Assembly (NCBI GenBank): GCA_023386635.1
Contig: JAEWJH010000127.1
Location: 1 to 18,933 of the forward strand
Reading direction: 5' to 3'
DNA: 18,933 bases
Origin: Pseudomonadota bacterium
Lineage (GTDB): Bacteria > Pseudomonadota > Alphaproteobacteria > Rhizobiales > Xanthobacteraceae
In this document: piece by piece, positions 7,249-14,356 of the stretch
How positions within the stretch are numbered: the first letter of the stretch is position 1
Layout: every line of letters starts with the position of its first letter
The notes under the pieces: generated by a model
What the model was told of the DNA's origin: nothing
The model's database searches: none
What the model saw: only the letters and a program-made list of their open reading frames with translations
Translations under genes and position numbers: made by a program

Positions 7249-8604
7249 ATGAACAGAAAGTTCCAATATTTGCTGGCAAACTTTCGCAGTGCGAATAAAG
7301 GCAACGTCGCGCTGACTTTTGCGCTCGCAACGGTTCCCATCGTCGGCTTCGTGGGCAGCGCGGTCGATTTCAGCCGCGCCAATTCGACCAAGGCGGCGAT
7401 GCAATCGGCCATCGACGCCACGGCGCTGATGCTGTCGAAGACCGCGGACTCGATGACCGCGGCCCAGATCAGCACTAAGGCGACCGCCACATTCAACGCA
7501 TTGTTCAATCGTCCGGAAGCGAAGAACGTGATCATCACAGCTTCGTATTCGACGACCAACGGCTCGCAGATCCTGCTCAACGGCACCGCCAACGTGCCGA
7601 CCAATTTCATGGGTCTGATTGGTTACAATAATATGCCCATCGCTGTAACCTCCACGGCCAAATGGGGCATGAACAAGCTGCGCGTCGCGCTCGCGCTCGA
7701 CGTTACCGGTTCAATGGACGATGACGGGAAGATGCCTGCACTCAAAAAAGCTGCGAAGGCATTGCTGAAACAGCTTAAGGAGTCCGCATCAACGGCGGGC
7801 GATGTCTATGTGTCGATCGTGCCATTTGCCCGGTACGTGAATATCGGTAAATCGAACTACAGCAAAAGCTTTATCGATTGGACAGAGTGGGACAAGCAGA
7901 ACGGACAATGGGACTGCGCCGGAAACAGTTCATACAACAACGCGCACGCCAACAATTGCAAGTGGAAGCCCGCCAGCCATTCATCATGGAATGGCTGCAT
8001 TTCTGATCGCGGTGAGAAGGATAGACCGAGTCCACAGAACTACGATCAAAAGGTTTTGCCGCCTGGCAGTGATGCTGCATCTGAGTACGCCGCAGAGCAA
8101 CCGGATGGATGCCCTGCCGCAATCATGCAGCAGACCTACGATTGGAATGGACTCAACGACTTAGTCGACAAACTAAGTCCCGGCGGTGGTACCAATCAAC
8201 CCATAGGTCTTGTGTGGGCATGGCAGACTTTAGTCGGCGGCGGGGCAATGGTGGCACCACCGAAAAACTCGAACTACATCTATAGCGACGTGATCATTCT
8301 CATGTCGGACGGCTTGAATACTCAAAATCGTTGGTACGGGAACGGGTCGACGCAGAGTTCCGAGGTCGACAAGCGCATGTATGACAGTAGCAAAAATGGC
8401 AGTGGCACTTGTGCTAACGCAAAGAGCGCTGGTGTCATTATTTACACTATTCAAGTCAACACCGGGCGCGATCCGACGTCCACGTTGCTAAAAAATTGCG
8501 CTAGCGGGAGCGATAAATTCACCGAGATCAAATCTGCCAATCAGATGGTGACCACGTTTGAGTCAATCGGAACGGCCCTCAGTAAGCTACGGATCGCGAA
8601 CTAA
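7249..8604 (+). CDS. TadG-like pilus/surface protein with vWA domain
   Basis: A 451-residue protein (ATG 7249 with GAGG upstream; ATG 7237 and TTG 7219 are in-frame alternatives). Residues 18-38 form the TadE/TadG-type N-terminal membrane helix (GNVALTFALATVPIVGFVGSAVDFSRA). A vWA domain follows from about residue 145: a MIDAS-like motif D-V-T-G-S at 151-155, the MIDAS threonine T315 in GGGTNQPIGLVWAWQ, and MSDG with D354. Between residues 215 and 300 lies a Cys- and Trp-rich insert (C223, C237, C250, C288) that may form disulfides outside the membrane. Proteins of this type belong to Tad (Flp) pilus systems or are solitary cell-envelope proteins; no other tad gene is in the window. The T315 loop is copied in the kinase at 996-2657. 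Confidence 0.85.
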   Translation: MNRKFQYLLANFRSANKGNVALTFALATVPIVGFVGSAVDFSRANSTKAAMQSAIDATALMLSKTADSMTAAQISTKATATFNALFNRPEAKNVIITASYSTTNGSQILLNGTANVPTNFMGLIGYNNMPIAVTSTAKWGMNKLRVALALDVTGSMDDDGKMPALKKAAKALLKQLKESASTAGDVYVSIVPFARYVNIGKSNYSKSFIDWTEWDKQNGQWDCAGNSSYNNAHANNCKWKPASHSSWNGCISDRGEKDRPSPQNYDQKVLPPGSDAASEYAAEQPDGCPAAIMQQTYDWNGLNDLVDKLSPGGGTNQPIGLVWAWQTLVGGGAMVAPPKNSNYIYSDVIILMSDGLNTQNRWYGNGSTQSSEVDKRMYDSSKNGSGTCANAKSAGVIIYTIQVNTGRDPTSTLLKNCASGSDKFTEIKSANQMVTTFESIGTALSKLRIAN

Positions 8605-8625
8605 TAGGGCTTAGCCGATAGTCAC

Positions 8626-8925
8626 ATGATCGATGATAGCATTCAAATCCGCTGCCCGCGGTGCAAGTCTAAGTTCAGAGACAAAGCGCGACGCGTGGTC
8701 GACGGTTATTCTCGGTCGTGTCCACATTGCGAAGGACTGGTGTTTTTCAATGAAGAAGCTCCTAACGAAGAGCTCCGGATAGCACTGCGGTCAGCCGCAA
8801 AGGTCCGCAAAGCGGTCAAACAAGAAGCGGCAAGCAATGAAATGGTCACCGAAAGCGACGTCGTCCCGGCGCCCCGGGCCCGGCAACCGGCCTCGCGATC
8901 GAGCGCGCGTAACCGAAGCTTATAA
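8626..8925 (+). CDS. Small zinc-ribbon protein
   Basis: A 99-residue protein. Residues 10-35 form a zinc ribbon with two CxxC knuckles (C10-C13 in RCPRC, C32-C35 in SCPHC), followed by VFFNEEAPNEELRIAL, a short helical segment, and an Ala/Arg/Ser-rich tail that is probably disordered. Similar proteins occur in Bradyrhizobium as hypothetical zinc-ribbon proteins; a nucleic-acid or protein contact role is possible but unproven. It starts 21 bases after the TadG-like stop, on the same strand, so co-transcription is likely although no clear ribosome binding site is visible. Confidence 0.7.
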   Translation: MIDDSIQIRCPRCKSKFRDKARRVVDGYSRSCPHCEGLVFFNEEAPNEELRIALRSAAKVRKAVKQEAASNEMVTESDVVPAPRARQPASRSSARNRSL

Positions 8926-8944
8926 GGCTACACCGCAGCTTCGG
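8913..8944 (+). repeat. 8-bp inverted repeat at the zinc-ribbon gene stop
   Basis: CCGAAGCT (8913-8920) is exactly mirrored by AGCTTCGG (8937-8944) with a 16-base loop that includes the TAA stop. No T-run follows, so it is at best a weak or Rho-assisted terminator or an mRNA 3' hairpin. Confidence 0.4.
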
Positions 8945-9137
8945 CGAAGAATTCGGGCACGGTCATGAGAGGCAACGAACTCGGGTCGATTCCGCCGGCT
9001 GTTCGTCCTATCGGCCACTCAGGTAGCTCGAAGAACTGGCGGGAACTGCGCAACGTCGCGGCAATGGCGAAGAATGACCCTTTTCAAGTGATGCCGGATT
9101 CTACGCGACGGGCCGCAAAGATAATGGGCGTTAGTCG

Positions 9138-9377
9138 TCAACCGTAGATAGGGCCGGACAAGCGGGTTTCGAGCGCGTCTAACGTCTGATCGCCCGCTTG
9201 TCCACTTTCGATCAGAGTGTAAATCGCTTGCGCCACTGCGAATCGCGTCGCGAATGGCATTTCGCATGATGGCCGCATTCTCAGCCGTCCGATCCTCTTG
9301 GGCGAAGCATCGACGGCGCCATCCAGCGCCCTTGCTAGTAGTGGGTGTCCCCGTGGTTCCAGGTCATCGGCGGCCAT
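9138..9377 (-). CDS. Hypothetical protein or remnant, 79 aa
   Basis: An open frame of 79 residues from ATG 9377 (MAADDLEPRGHPLLARALDG...) to TGA 9138. The end (FATRFAVAQAIYTLIESGQAGDQTLDALETRLSGPIYG) reads like a genuine helical domain. No family recognised. The ATG comes four bases after the T-run of a strong terminator (9381-9416) on the same strand, so no ribosome binding site is available there. Either translation starts further in (ATG 9278 or 9260), or the gene lost its original 5' end when the mobile element was joined here. Treat the start as unknown. Confidence 0.4.
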   Translation of the reverse strand: MAADDLEPRGHPLLARALDGAVDASPKRIGRLRMRPSCEMPFATRFAVAQAIYTLIESGQAGDQTLDALETRLSGPIYG

Positions 9378-9380
9378 GCG

Positions 9381-9416
9381 AAAAAAAGCCCGCCGGAGGC
9401 AGTGTCTGCCGGCGGG
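9381..9416 (-). terminator. Rho-independent terminator at the end of the prophage arm
   Basis: On the minus strand CCCGCC / GGCGGG (9416-9411 with 9394-9389) encloses an inner GGCAG / CTGCC stem with a 3-base loop and a 3-base bulge, giving about 11 base pairs. It is followed by a run of seven T (9387-9381). It would end transcripts coming from the small terminase and methyltransferase genes. Confidence 0.8.
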
Positions 9417-9595
9417 ACGGGTTATGTCCAAGCCCCATCCTGAAGCCTGCCGTGTTACGCCGAAGAGACGTCCGGGTTCCTGCCTTAAACGTTTCGGACC
9501 GCGCTCAATCGTGCGCCACTGTTGGGTTTGGGGCTGTAGAAGCGTCCACGTGCCTGCTGAACAAACGGGCAAGACCTTTCGTTTGAGCCTGAATT

Positions 9596-10066
9596 TCAAC
9601 CCTCGCTGTCGTTGTCTTGACTGGGAAAATCAAAGAGCGTTGCCGATTTCTCAGCCGGCGCTGAAATCCTGCTTCGACTTGCCGGCGTGAAGCCGAATTC
9701 GGATGCGATGCGCATCATGATCTCGGTCTGACGATTGGCGATAGAAACGTAGGGCGATTGAATCGGATAACCGGTAGGTGACTTGACCATAGCTCCATAC
9801 GTCTGGATCGCCTGTGTTGCCTCGGCCCAGAGAGCATAGGCCGCGCAGTACGAAGCGAGCGCTGCGCGGTCGAGATGCGTGATCATCCGTAAGGGTTCGA
9901 GTTGCTCAACCAAGCGGTTCCACTCTTGCCGGGCCACGTCGCCCAATTCCGCAGGGCATTCCGGAATCGCCGCCTCAGGCTTCGGTTCATCAGCATTAAG
10001 TGGACGTTTCCCCGGATTACCGGTGAGCATCTTCAGGCGGGTCGGCGTTGGTCGTCGTCCACGCAT
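9596..10066 (-). CDS. Phage terminase small subunit, P27 family
   Basis: A 156-residue protein starting MRGRRPTPTRLKMLTGNPGKRPLN, the classic opening of P27-type small terminases, with the later family block LDRAALASYCAAYALWAEA and PTGYPIQSPYVSIANRQ. Small terminase binds phage DNA and hands it to the large subunit for packaging. Its ATG overlaps the TGA of the methyltransferase gene by one base (TGATG), so the two are coupled; a GTG three bases earlier is possible. The normal next gene, terminase large subunit, is absent. Only about 180 non-coding bases and a terminator follow, which marks this as a broken packaging module. Confidence 0.88.
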   Translation of the reverse strand: MRGRRPTPTRLKMLTGNPGKRPLNADEPKPEAAIPECPAELGDVARQEWNRLVEQLEPLRMITHLDRAALASYCAAYALWAEATQAIQTYGAMVKSPTGYPIQSPYVSIANRQTEIMMRIASEFGFTPASRSRISAPAEKSATLFDFPSQDNDSEG

Positions 10067-11334
10067 CACACCACCCCCAAATCTGAGGTCGTGGCGTCGA
10101 ACTCGCGTCCATCACTCAATCGGACAGCCTTCTTCCCGGTGAAGGCCTGCCAACGGCGGACGCCAACGTCCACATAAGCGGGAGAAAGCTCGACGGCGTA
10201 ACAGACGCGTCCGACGCTCTCGGCAGCGATCAGGGTCGTGCCGCTGCCGAGGAACGGCTCGTACACAGCGTCCCCTGGGGCAGTATTGTTGACGATCGGC
10301 CGCCGCATGCATTCGACGGGCTTTTGCGTGCCGTGAACCGTCTCCGCGTCCTGATCCTTGCTCGAGATTGTCCAGAGGGTTGTCTGCTTGCGATCCCCCA
10401 TCCAGTTGCCTTTCGAGCGCACGGCATACCAGCAGGGCTCATGCTGCCAGTGATAGTCGCCGCGGCCGATTACCAGACGCTCCTTGGCCCAGATGATCTG
10501 GGCCCGGATGGTGAAGCCTTCGCGCTCAAGGCTGGCGGCGACTGTCCCCGCATGCAGGGCTCCGTGCCACACATAGGCGATGGTGCCCGGGAACAGCGCC
10601 CAGGCTTGCGCCCAGTCGGCCCGCTCATCGTTCTCGACTTTGCCAACACGGGACGAGTGATTGATACCGGAGCGATGACGCCATTCAGGATCATAGTTCA
10701 CCCCATAAGGCGGATCTGTCACCATCAGCACAGGCACGGCACCGTCGAGTAACTGCTGCACCGTCTCGGCGTTCGTGCTGTCGCCGCAAATGATCCGGTG
10801 AGAACCTAGGCACCAGACGTCGCCCGGCGCGCTGACCGTGGCCTCCGCCAGCGCCGGTACATCATCTTCGTCCGTGAGCCCGCGGCTGTCCGCGGGCGTC
10901 AGGGCTTTCGCGAGCTCACCCTTCGCGAAGCCTAGCACCGACAAATCGGCGCCCATCGATTTCAGGTCCGTAAGCTCCAGAGCCAGCAGCTCCGCATCCC
11001 AGCCGGCATTGAGCGCGATCCGGTTGTCCGCGAGCATTAATTGACGCCGCTGAATCTCCGATAACCCCGTGATGGCGATGACCGGCACTTCGCTCATCGC
11101 GAGCTTGCGCGCCGCTGCGAGCCGTCCATGACCCGCGATCACGGTATCGTCCTCGCCGACGAGGATTGGGTTGGCAAAGCCGAAGGCGCGGATACTACCT
11201 GCGATCTCTGCGACCTGGGCATCGCTGTGAGATCGCGCGTTGCGCCGCGAAGGGACCACCCGGTCAATCGGCCAAAACTCTAGTCTGAGGCGCTGCTCGA
11301 ATCCGTCGGCTTTGCAGTTCGGGATGACCGTCAT
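10066..11334 (-). CDS. ParB-like nuclease domain / DNA methyltransferase fusion (phage type)
   Basis: A 422-residue protein. Residues 15-140 are a ParB/Srx-like domain (WPIDRVVPSRRNARSHSDAQV, VIAGHGRLAAA at 65-75, LMLADNRIAL). Residues 170-400 form a beta-type amino-methyltransferase, with catalytic DPPY at 207-210 and the S-adenosylmethionine site FLGSGTT at 361-367 (motif order DPPY first). Related fusions occur next to terminase genes in many alphaproteobacterial prophages and modify adenine or N4-cytosine in phage DNA, probably against host restriction; the target site cannot be read from sequence. No restriction enzyme is nearby, so it is an orphan. The ATG at 11334 follows a GGTAGG-type site and a poly-G stretch. 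Confidence 0.9.
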   Translation of the reverse strand: MTVIPNCKADGFEQRLRLEFWPIDRVVPSRRNARSHSDAQVAEIAGSIRAFGFANPILVGEDDTVIAGHGRLAAARKLAMSEVPVIAITGLSEIQRRQLMLADNRIALNAGWDAELLALELTDLKSMGADLSVLGFAKGELAKALTPADSRGLTDEDDVPALAEATVSAPGDVWCLGSHRIICGDSTNAETVQQLLDGAVPVLMVTDPPYGVNYDPEWRHRSGINHSSRVGKVENDERADWAQAWALFPGTIAYVWHGALHAGTVAASLEREGFTIRAQIIWAKERLVIGRGDYHWQHEPCWYAVRSKGNWMGDRKQTTLWTISSKDQDAETVHGTQKPVECMRRPIVNNTAPGDAVYEPFLGSGTTLIAAESVGRVCYAVELSPAYVDVGVRRWQAFTGKKAVRLSDGREFDATTSDLGVV

Positions 11335-11719
11335 CTACCTACCCCCCCACCTGAATTTCGCGGCGATTTTTTTTGCGGGCGGACCCGCACACCCCAGAAA
11401 AAAAGTTCTCGGAAATTCGCGAAAAAGTTCGTGTTGCGGGTCCACCGGTCCGCGCTTGAAAGCGCGCGGACTTTTTGACGCCCCCCGGGGTTCGGCAGAA
11501 AATAAATAGCCTGATGCGAGCCCGCGTGTGCAGCACGCCCATTGAAATTGCTGAGCTTTTGATTGATTTGATTCCGTTTGAATTTGCAAAAACCACGGCG
11601 CAGGAAAAAAAATCCGTGAATGAGAGTCCCGCCGGTATGTGCGCCCCAACCCTGTAGACTTTCGATACCCCCCCCCACGCGGGGGATCGATTACTTCGTG
11701 AAATTCCGGCCGATTAGAT
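11335..11719. other. Non-coding, homopolymer- and hairpin-rich gap inside the prophage
   Basis: These 385 bases separate the HTH replication-type gene from the methyltransferase gene. Open frames cross it but none has a plausible protein or ribosome binding site. It contains C7 (11342-11348), T8 (11367-11374), C9 (about 11668-11676), A8 (about 11605) and several dyads: TGCGGG-cgga-CCCGCA (11374-11389), a GC-rich hairpin with T5 (11448-11476) and TCGATaCCCCC...GGGGGaTCGA (about 11661-11690). Lying upstream of the terminase gene, it could carry a cos or pac site or a promoter region; this is inference. Confidence 0.5.
11448..11476 (+). terminator. Candidate intrinsic terminator (plus direction)
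   Basis: GTCCGCGC (11448-11455) pairs exactly with GCGCGGAC (11464-11471) over an 8-base loop and is followed by TTTTT (11472-11476). The shape is right for a Rho-independent terminator, but no plus-strand gene precedes it. It may instead block antisense transcription or be a structural element of the packaging region. Confidence 0.5.
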
Positions 11720-12418
11720 CTAGACATCTGGAAGCTTCAAACAATTTTGGATCAGACGGATGCCGCTCCCGCGCCGATTGATCTCTGCTTCGGTTGCCCT
11801 GGCCTGCAGATCAGGATCGATAAGGTCGACGATCTCGCTATAGGTCAGCGGCTCGGACGCATAAGAGCGAAGTAAATCATTCGACCAGCGTCGCTCCGCT
11901 TCAACTCGGGCTACTTCGGTCGACCGCTGCCTTTGCGGACGATCGCCGATCGCGCCACGATATTTAATCGGCGGCCCAGAGAAGGTTTTAGAATAGGAGT
12001 TACTAGAACAGGTTTGGGTGACATCGGTGTCTCGAGCAACGTGACTCGCACGTCCAGACGCTACCGACACCGTTGTCACGCACTTGCTTCGCCTAGCTGC
12101 TAGTTGCTTCCTCCAAGCCGCCTCCAGTTCGGCAAAGCGTGTCCAATTCGGTCGATAGCTGTTCCGGTTGGAGTAACCGCCATGGCGAACCTTCTCAAAA
12201 AGCCCGGCCTTCTCCAGCCGGCAGGTGGCTCGGATGACGGTTCTTGTGCAACAGCCCAGCAGTTGGGCAATCCGCTGCGTACCTGGATCACAACGTCCTG
12301 TTCGCCGATTGAAGTGCTCGATGAGCGTTAAAGCGACCTGCCGCTCGCTTGGCCTGAGCCCAGGCGCAATGTTGATGACCTTAGCGGCAAGAAGAGTGTC
12401 GAGCGCCTTTACCGTCAT
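11720..12418 (-). CDS. Helix-turn-helix phage protein (replication-initiation type)
   Basis: A 232-residue protein. Residues 20-95 form a winged helix-turn-helix like that of phage and plasmid replication proteins: LRPSERQVALTLIEHFN, then CDPGTQRIAQLLGCCTRTVIRATCRLEKAGLFEKVRHGGYSNRNSYRPNW. The middle is Ser/Thr/Arg-rich and probably disordered. The C-terminus (SYASEPLTYSEIVDLIDPDLQARATEAE) is helical. The start ATG at 12418 overlaps the TGA of the upstream excisionase-like gene (ATGA) and has GGGGAG 7-8 bases upstream, so the pair is translationally coupled. A role in replication or gene control of the element is inferred from domain and position. Confidence 0.7.
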   Translation of the reverse strand: MTVKALDTLLAAKVINIAPGLRPSERQVALTLIEHFNRRTGRCDPGTQRIAQLLGCCTRTVIRATCRLEKAGLFEKVRHGGYSNRNSYRPNWTRFAELEAAWRKQLAARRSKCVTTVSVASGRASHVARDTDVTQTCSSNSYSKTFSGPPIKYRGAIGDRPQRQRSTEVARVEAERRWSNDLLRSYASEPLTYSEIVDLIDPDLQARATEAEINRRGSGIRLIQNCLKLPDV

Positions 12419-12651
12419 CCGACGCTCCCCATGGACGACCTATGCGCGGCGGCCTTTGGAACGACCGTGTTATCGTGTGCCCACTCTACGAGCGCAGAAC
12501 GTCGATATCGAACGGCTCGACCGGCTTTGACGTACTCGGGCCCTATTCCCTGAGAACGCCATGCTTGCAGAGTGCGCGAGGAAAGCCTCAGCTGATCGGC
12601 TGCCTGTATCTCCGTTAGCAGACGGTCATCATCCGTACTGTGTTGTGCCAT
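12415..12651 (-). CDS. Excisionase-like HTH DNA-binding protein
   Basis: A 78-residue protein with a MerR/HTH_17-type winged helix: LLTEIQAADQLRLSSRTLQAWRSQGIGPEYVKAGRAVRYRRSALVEWAHDN, the layout of phage excisionases and small recombination directionality or repressor proteins. The ATG at 12651 is chosen because GGAGCGAGGG lies just before it; a GTG at 12681 would add ten residues. A 10-bp inverted repeat (12641-12685) straddles this start so that the stem would contain the AUG and the loop the ribosome binding site, which suggests control of translation or an autoregulatory operator. It overlaps the following HTH gene by four bases. Confidence 0.75.
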   Translation of the reverse strand: MAQHSTDDDRLLTEIQAADQLRLSSRTLQAWRSQGIGPEYVKAGRAVRYRRSALVEWAHDNTVVPKAAAHRSSMGSVG

Positions 12652-12685
12652 TGCCCTCGCTCCAATGCGATTCGTTGGCACAACA
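12641..12685 (-). repeat. 10-bp inverted repeat enclosing RBS and start codon of the excisionase-like gene
   Basis: TGTTGTGCCA (12641-12650) is exactly mirrored by TGGCACAACA (12676-12685), spacer 25 bases. In the minus-strand mRNA the loop would hold GGAGCGAGGG and the 3' arm would contain the AUG. It could be a translational switch or a protein-binding operator. Confidence 0.6.
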
Positions 12686-12739
12686 TGCGGACATCTTGGA
12701 AAGCGTAATAGATGCAGCTATTTAATCGGTGCAGCGATT

Positions 12740-14029
12740 TTAGCGCGGTGATTTTCGCGGCGCGCCGGCTGTAAGCCAGGCTTCGGCACCGGCGTCTGAG
12801 ACTGCCAGGCTCCGGGCTGTCATAAATGTGCGCTCGCTAATTCCAGGCCACCGCTCTCTGGCGCTCGTGAAGAGTTCATCAATGCTTTTGACGCGTCGAT
12901 TTGGTGATTCCTTCATGATCTCGGCGAGCCAAATCCGACACTCCCTCTCGACCCGACGACGCTCATTTGCTCCTTGAATTCCTTTGCCAGACCCACGAAC
13001 GACCTTGGGCACGGTAGATGATCGTATTGGAACGTCATCCGTCGGTTTCACGTGAAGTATTTTATGTCTCGTAGCCGGCGACTGCAGGGTCAGCCCAACA
13101 TACAGAGGAAGAACGGGCGGCTCGATCTCGTCTCCCTGGTAAGGGTACCGATCGAAGTAATCGCCCTTATAGAGATCTAGAACAGCGCCTGGGCGAAGCC
13201 ACATGGATCTGGGTATCTCTACTGTCACGCCTTGACCTGCAGCCACACCGTGTGCGGTTAGCGATCCCTCACGGAGTAACGTCGTAAGGCGTCCGAAGCG
13301 GTCGACCAATGCTGACTCAGCCACGCGCGTGTGCCTCTGCGGTCCATTGGCCGACAAGAAACCTACAAAACTCGCCTCGACGTCTTCACCGTCGTCCGTG
13401 TACCAGTACGCGTGGTAGAGGAGCGGCTGAAAACCGACGTTTCGCGGTTTGCCGCCACGTGAAATCGCGCATTTCCGTAGGCTGGCTACCTGTGGATCGT
13501 TAAACACAAACAGATCAAATGCTTCGATGATGGGAAGGCCGTTGAGGCGATCAACAACATCAATCGCGTATAGTGCCGGCACAATGCGGACATCCCATAT
13601 CGTGCTATCGGGAATCGAAATAGAAATTTTCGATGTCTTGAGATCCTCGAAACGGGCGCCCTGCCAAACCAAAGAAGAAATTGGCTTTACCGTCGCATGC
13701 TCTTCGCCATGCCGGCCATATCCTACTAGCTGTCCGGACACCAAATAACGTCGCAGATCGCTGGTTATCGATTCAAAGCACCCTGCACTTCTGACGTTTT
13801 GCCACTTTGTTTCTTTGGCCGCGCCGCCCGACCCCGCTGGGTCGGGAGAAGTGCGAATGGGCGGCAATAGTCGATATTGTCGAAGCAGCTCGGGGTCTAC
13901 CGCCCGTCTAATTGCCTCCAACAGAGTCCAACCGCGTTGACGTTCTAAAGGCATCTCGGTTCGGGGTTCAGAGCGCGAATCGGTGCAGAATTCGCTGACA
14001 ATTTTGCACTCAACTCGCGCTTTCGCCAA
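12740..14029 (-). CDS. Unknown 429-aa protein of the mobile element
   Basis: The frame runs from TTG 14029 to 12740 (ATG 13954 would give 404 residues). I do not recognise the family. Visible parts: an N-terminal helical segment after M26 (MPLERQRGWTLLEAIRRAVDPELLRQYR); a central mixed region with repeated aromatic and charged strands (SLVWQGARFEDL, ISISIPDSTIWDVRIVPALYAIDVV, SANGPQRHTRVAESALVDRFGRLTTLLREG); and a C-terminal helical piece (RECRIWLAEIMKESPNRR, ARERWPGISERTFMTARSLAV, AWLTAGAPRKSPR) resembling the DNA-contacting tails of other phage-type proteins. There are no transmembrane segments and few cysteines. It is transcribed away from the recombinase block, from a control region with a perfect dyad (14054-14089). 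A role in defence, control or element transfer is possible but unsupported. Confidence 0.7.
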   Translation of the reverse strand: MAKARVECKIVSEFCTDSRSEPRTEMPLERQRGWTLLEAIRRAVDPELLRQYRLLPPIRTSPDPAGSGGAAKETKWQNVRSAGCFESITSDLRRYLVSGQLVGYGRHGEEHATVKPISSLVWQGARFEDLKTSKISISIPDSTIWDVRIVPALYAIDVVDRLNGLPIIEAFDLFVFNDPQVASLRKCAISRGGKPRNVGFQPLLYHAYWYTDDGEDVEASFVGFLSANGPQRHTRVAESALVDRFGRLTTLLREGSLTAHGVAAGQGVTVEIPRSMWLRPGAVLDLYKGDYFDRYPYQGDEIEPPVLPLYVGLTLQSPATRHKILHVKPTDDVPIRSSTVPKVVRGSGKGIQGANERRRVERECRIWLAEIMKESPNRRVKSIDELFTSARERWPGISERTFMTARSLAVSDAGAEAWLTAGAPRKSPR

Positions 14030-14053
14030 TAACGGGCCTGTTTTCCTCCGCTA

Positions 14054-14089
14054 CCTTGGCCGCTGTTTTACCTTTGTTTTCGGCCAAGG
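14054..14089. promoter_or_regulatory. 9-bp perfect dyad in the divergent promoter region
   Basis: CCTTGGCCG (14054-14062) and CGGCCAAGG (14081-14089) are exact inverse complements with an 18-base spacer. The dyad lies between the unknown minus-strand gene (start 14029) and the plus-strand recombinase block (start 14156). It is a candidate operator for one of the element's HTH proteins, or a recombinase site. Confidence 0.5.
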
Positions 14090-14155
14090 ACTATCGACCA
14101 CGACAATGGAGAAAGATCTCTAGAACAAACGAGTTTTGCGTGCAGTTTGGTACTC

Positions 14156-14356
14156 ATGACCAGCAAAAACCACGCAGCCGATCTCAGTTCAAACAGCCTA
14201 TCAGATTTGGCGGAAATCCTGGCTACTGGCCTCATGCGTGTCACGGCCCGGAAGTCCAGCCAAATATCCGTTGCATCCGGAGAGAGTTCGCTTCACTTCC
14301 CGCCCGACCAGAGCGGTGATCCGGCCGAAGTTGGACCGGAGAAACTGCATGACTAA
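14156..14356 (+). CDS. 66-aa hypothetical protein, first gene of the recombinase block
   Basis: A protein starting MTSKNHAADLSSNSLSDLAEILATGLMRVTARKSSQ. It overlaps the DUF2924 gene by eight bases. I recall similar short proteins directly before DUF2924-recombinase pairs in rhizobial islands, which supports it as a real gene. The middle helix (LSDLAEILATGLMRVTARK) is amphipathic; the tail is Pro/Ser/Gly-rich. The ATG at 14156 is preferred over TTG 14147, though no strong ribosome binding site is seen. Function unknown. Confidence 0.6.
   Translation: MTSKNHAADLSSNSLSDLAEILATGLMRVTARKSSQISVASGESSLHFPPDQSGDPAEVGPEKLHD

Noticed and set aside
8965..9147. 60-aa plus-strand frame after the zinc-ribbon gene
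   Set aside because: No convincing ribosome binding site, no family, and its end overlaps the minus-strand 79-aa frame; too weak to list as a gene.
9296..9690. Plus-strand frames of 110-130 aa across 9254-9690
   Set aside because: They read antisense through the terminator and the end of the small terminase gene and show no protein features.
11374..11389. TGCGGG-cgga-CCCGCA hairpin as a terminator
   Set aside because: The T-run is on the 5' side of the hairpin, and on the other strand A-residues follow; the geometry is wrong.
11331..11727. Three minus-strand open frames of 85-130 aa in the gap before the methyltransferase
   Set aside because: Their translations are dominated by homopolymer-derived Gly/Phe/Lys runs, no start has a clear binding site, and none shows a domain.
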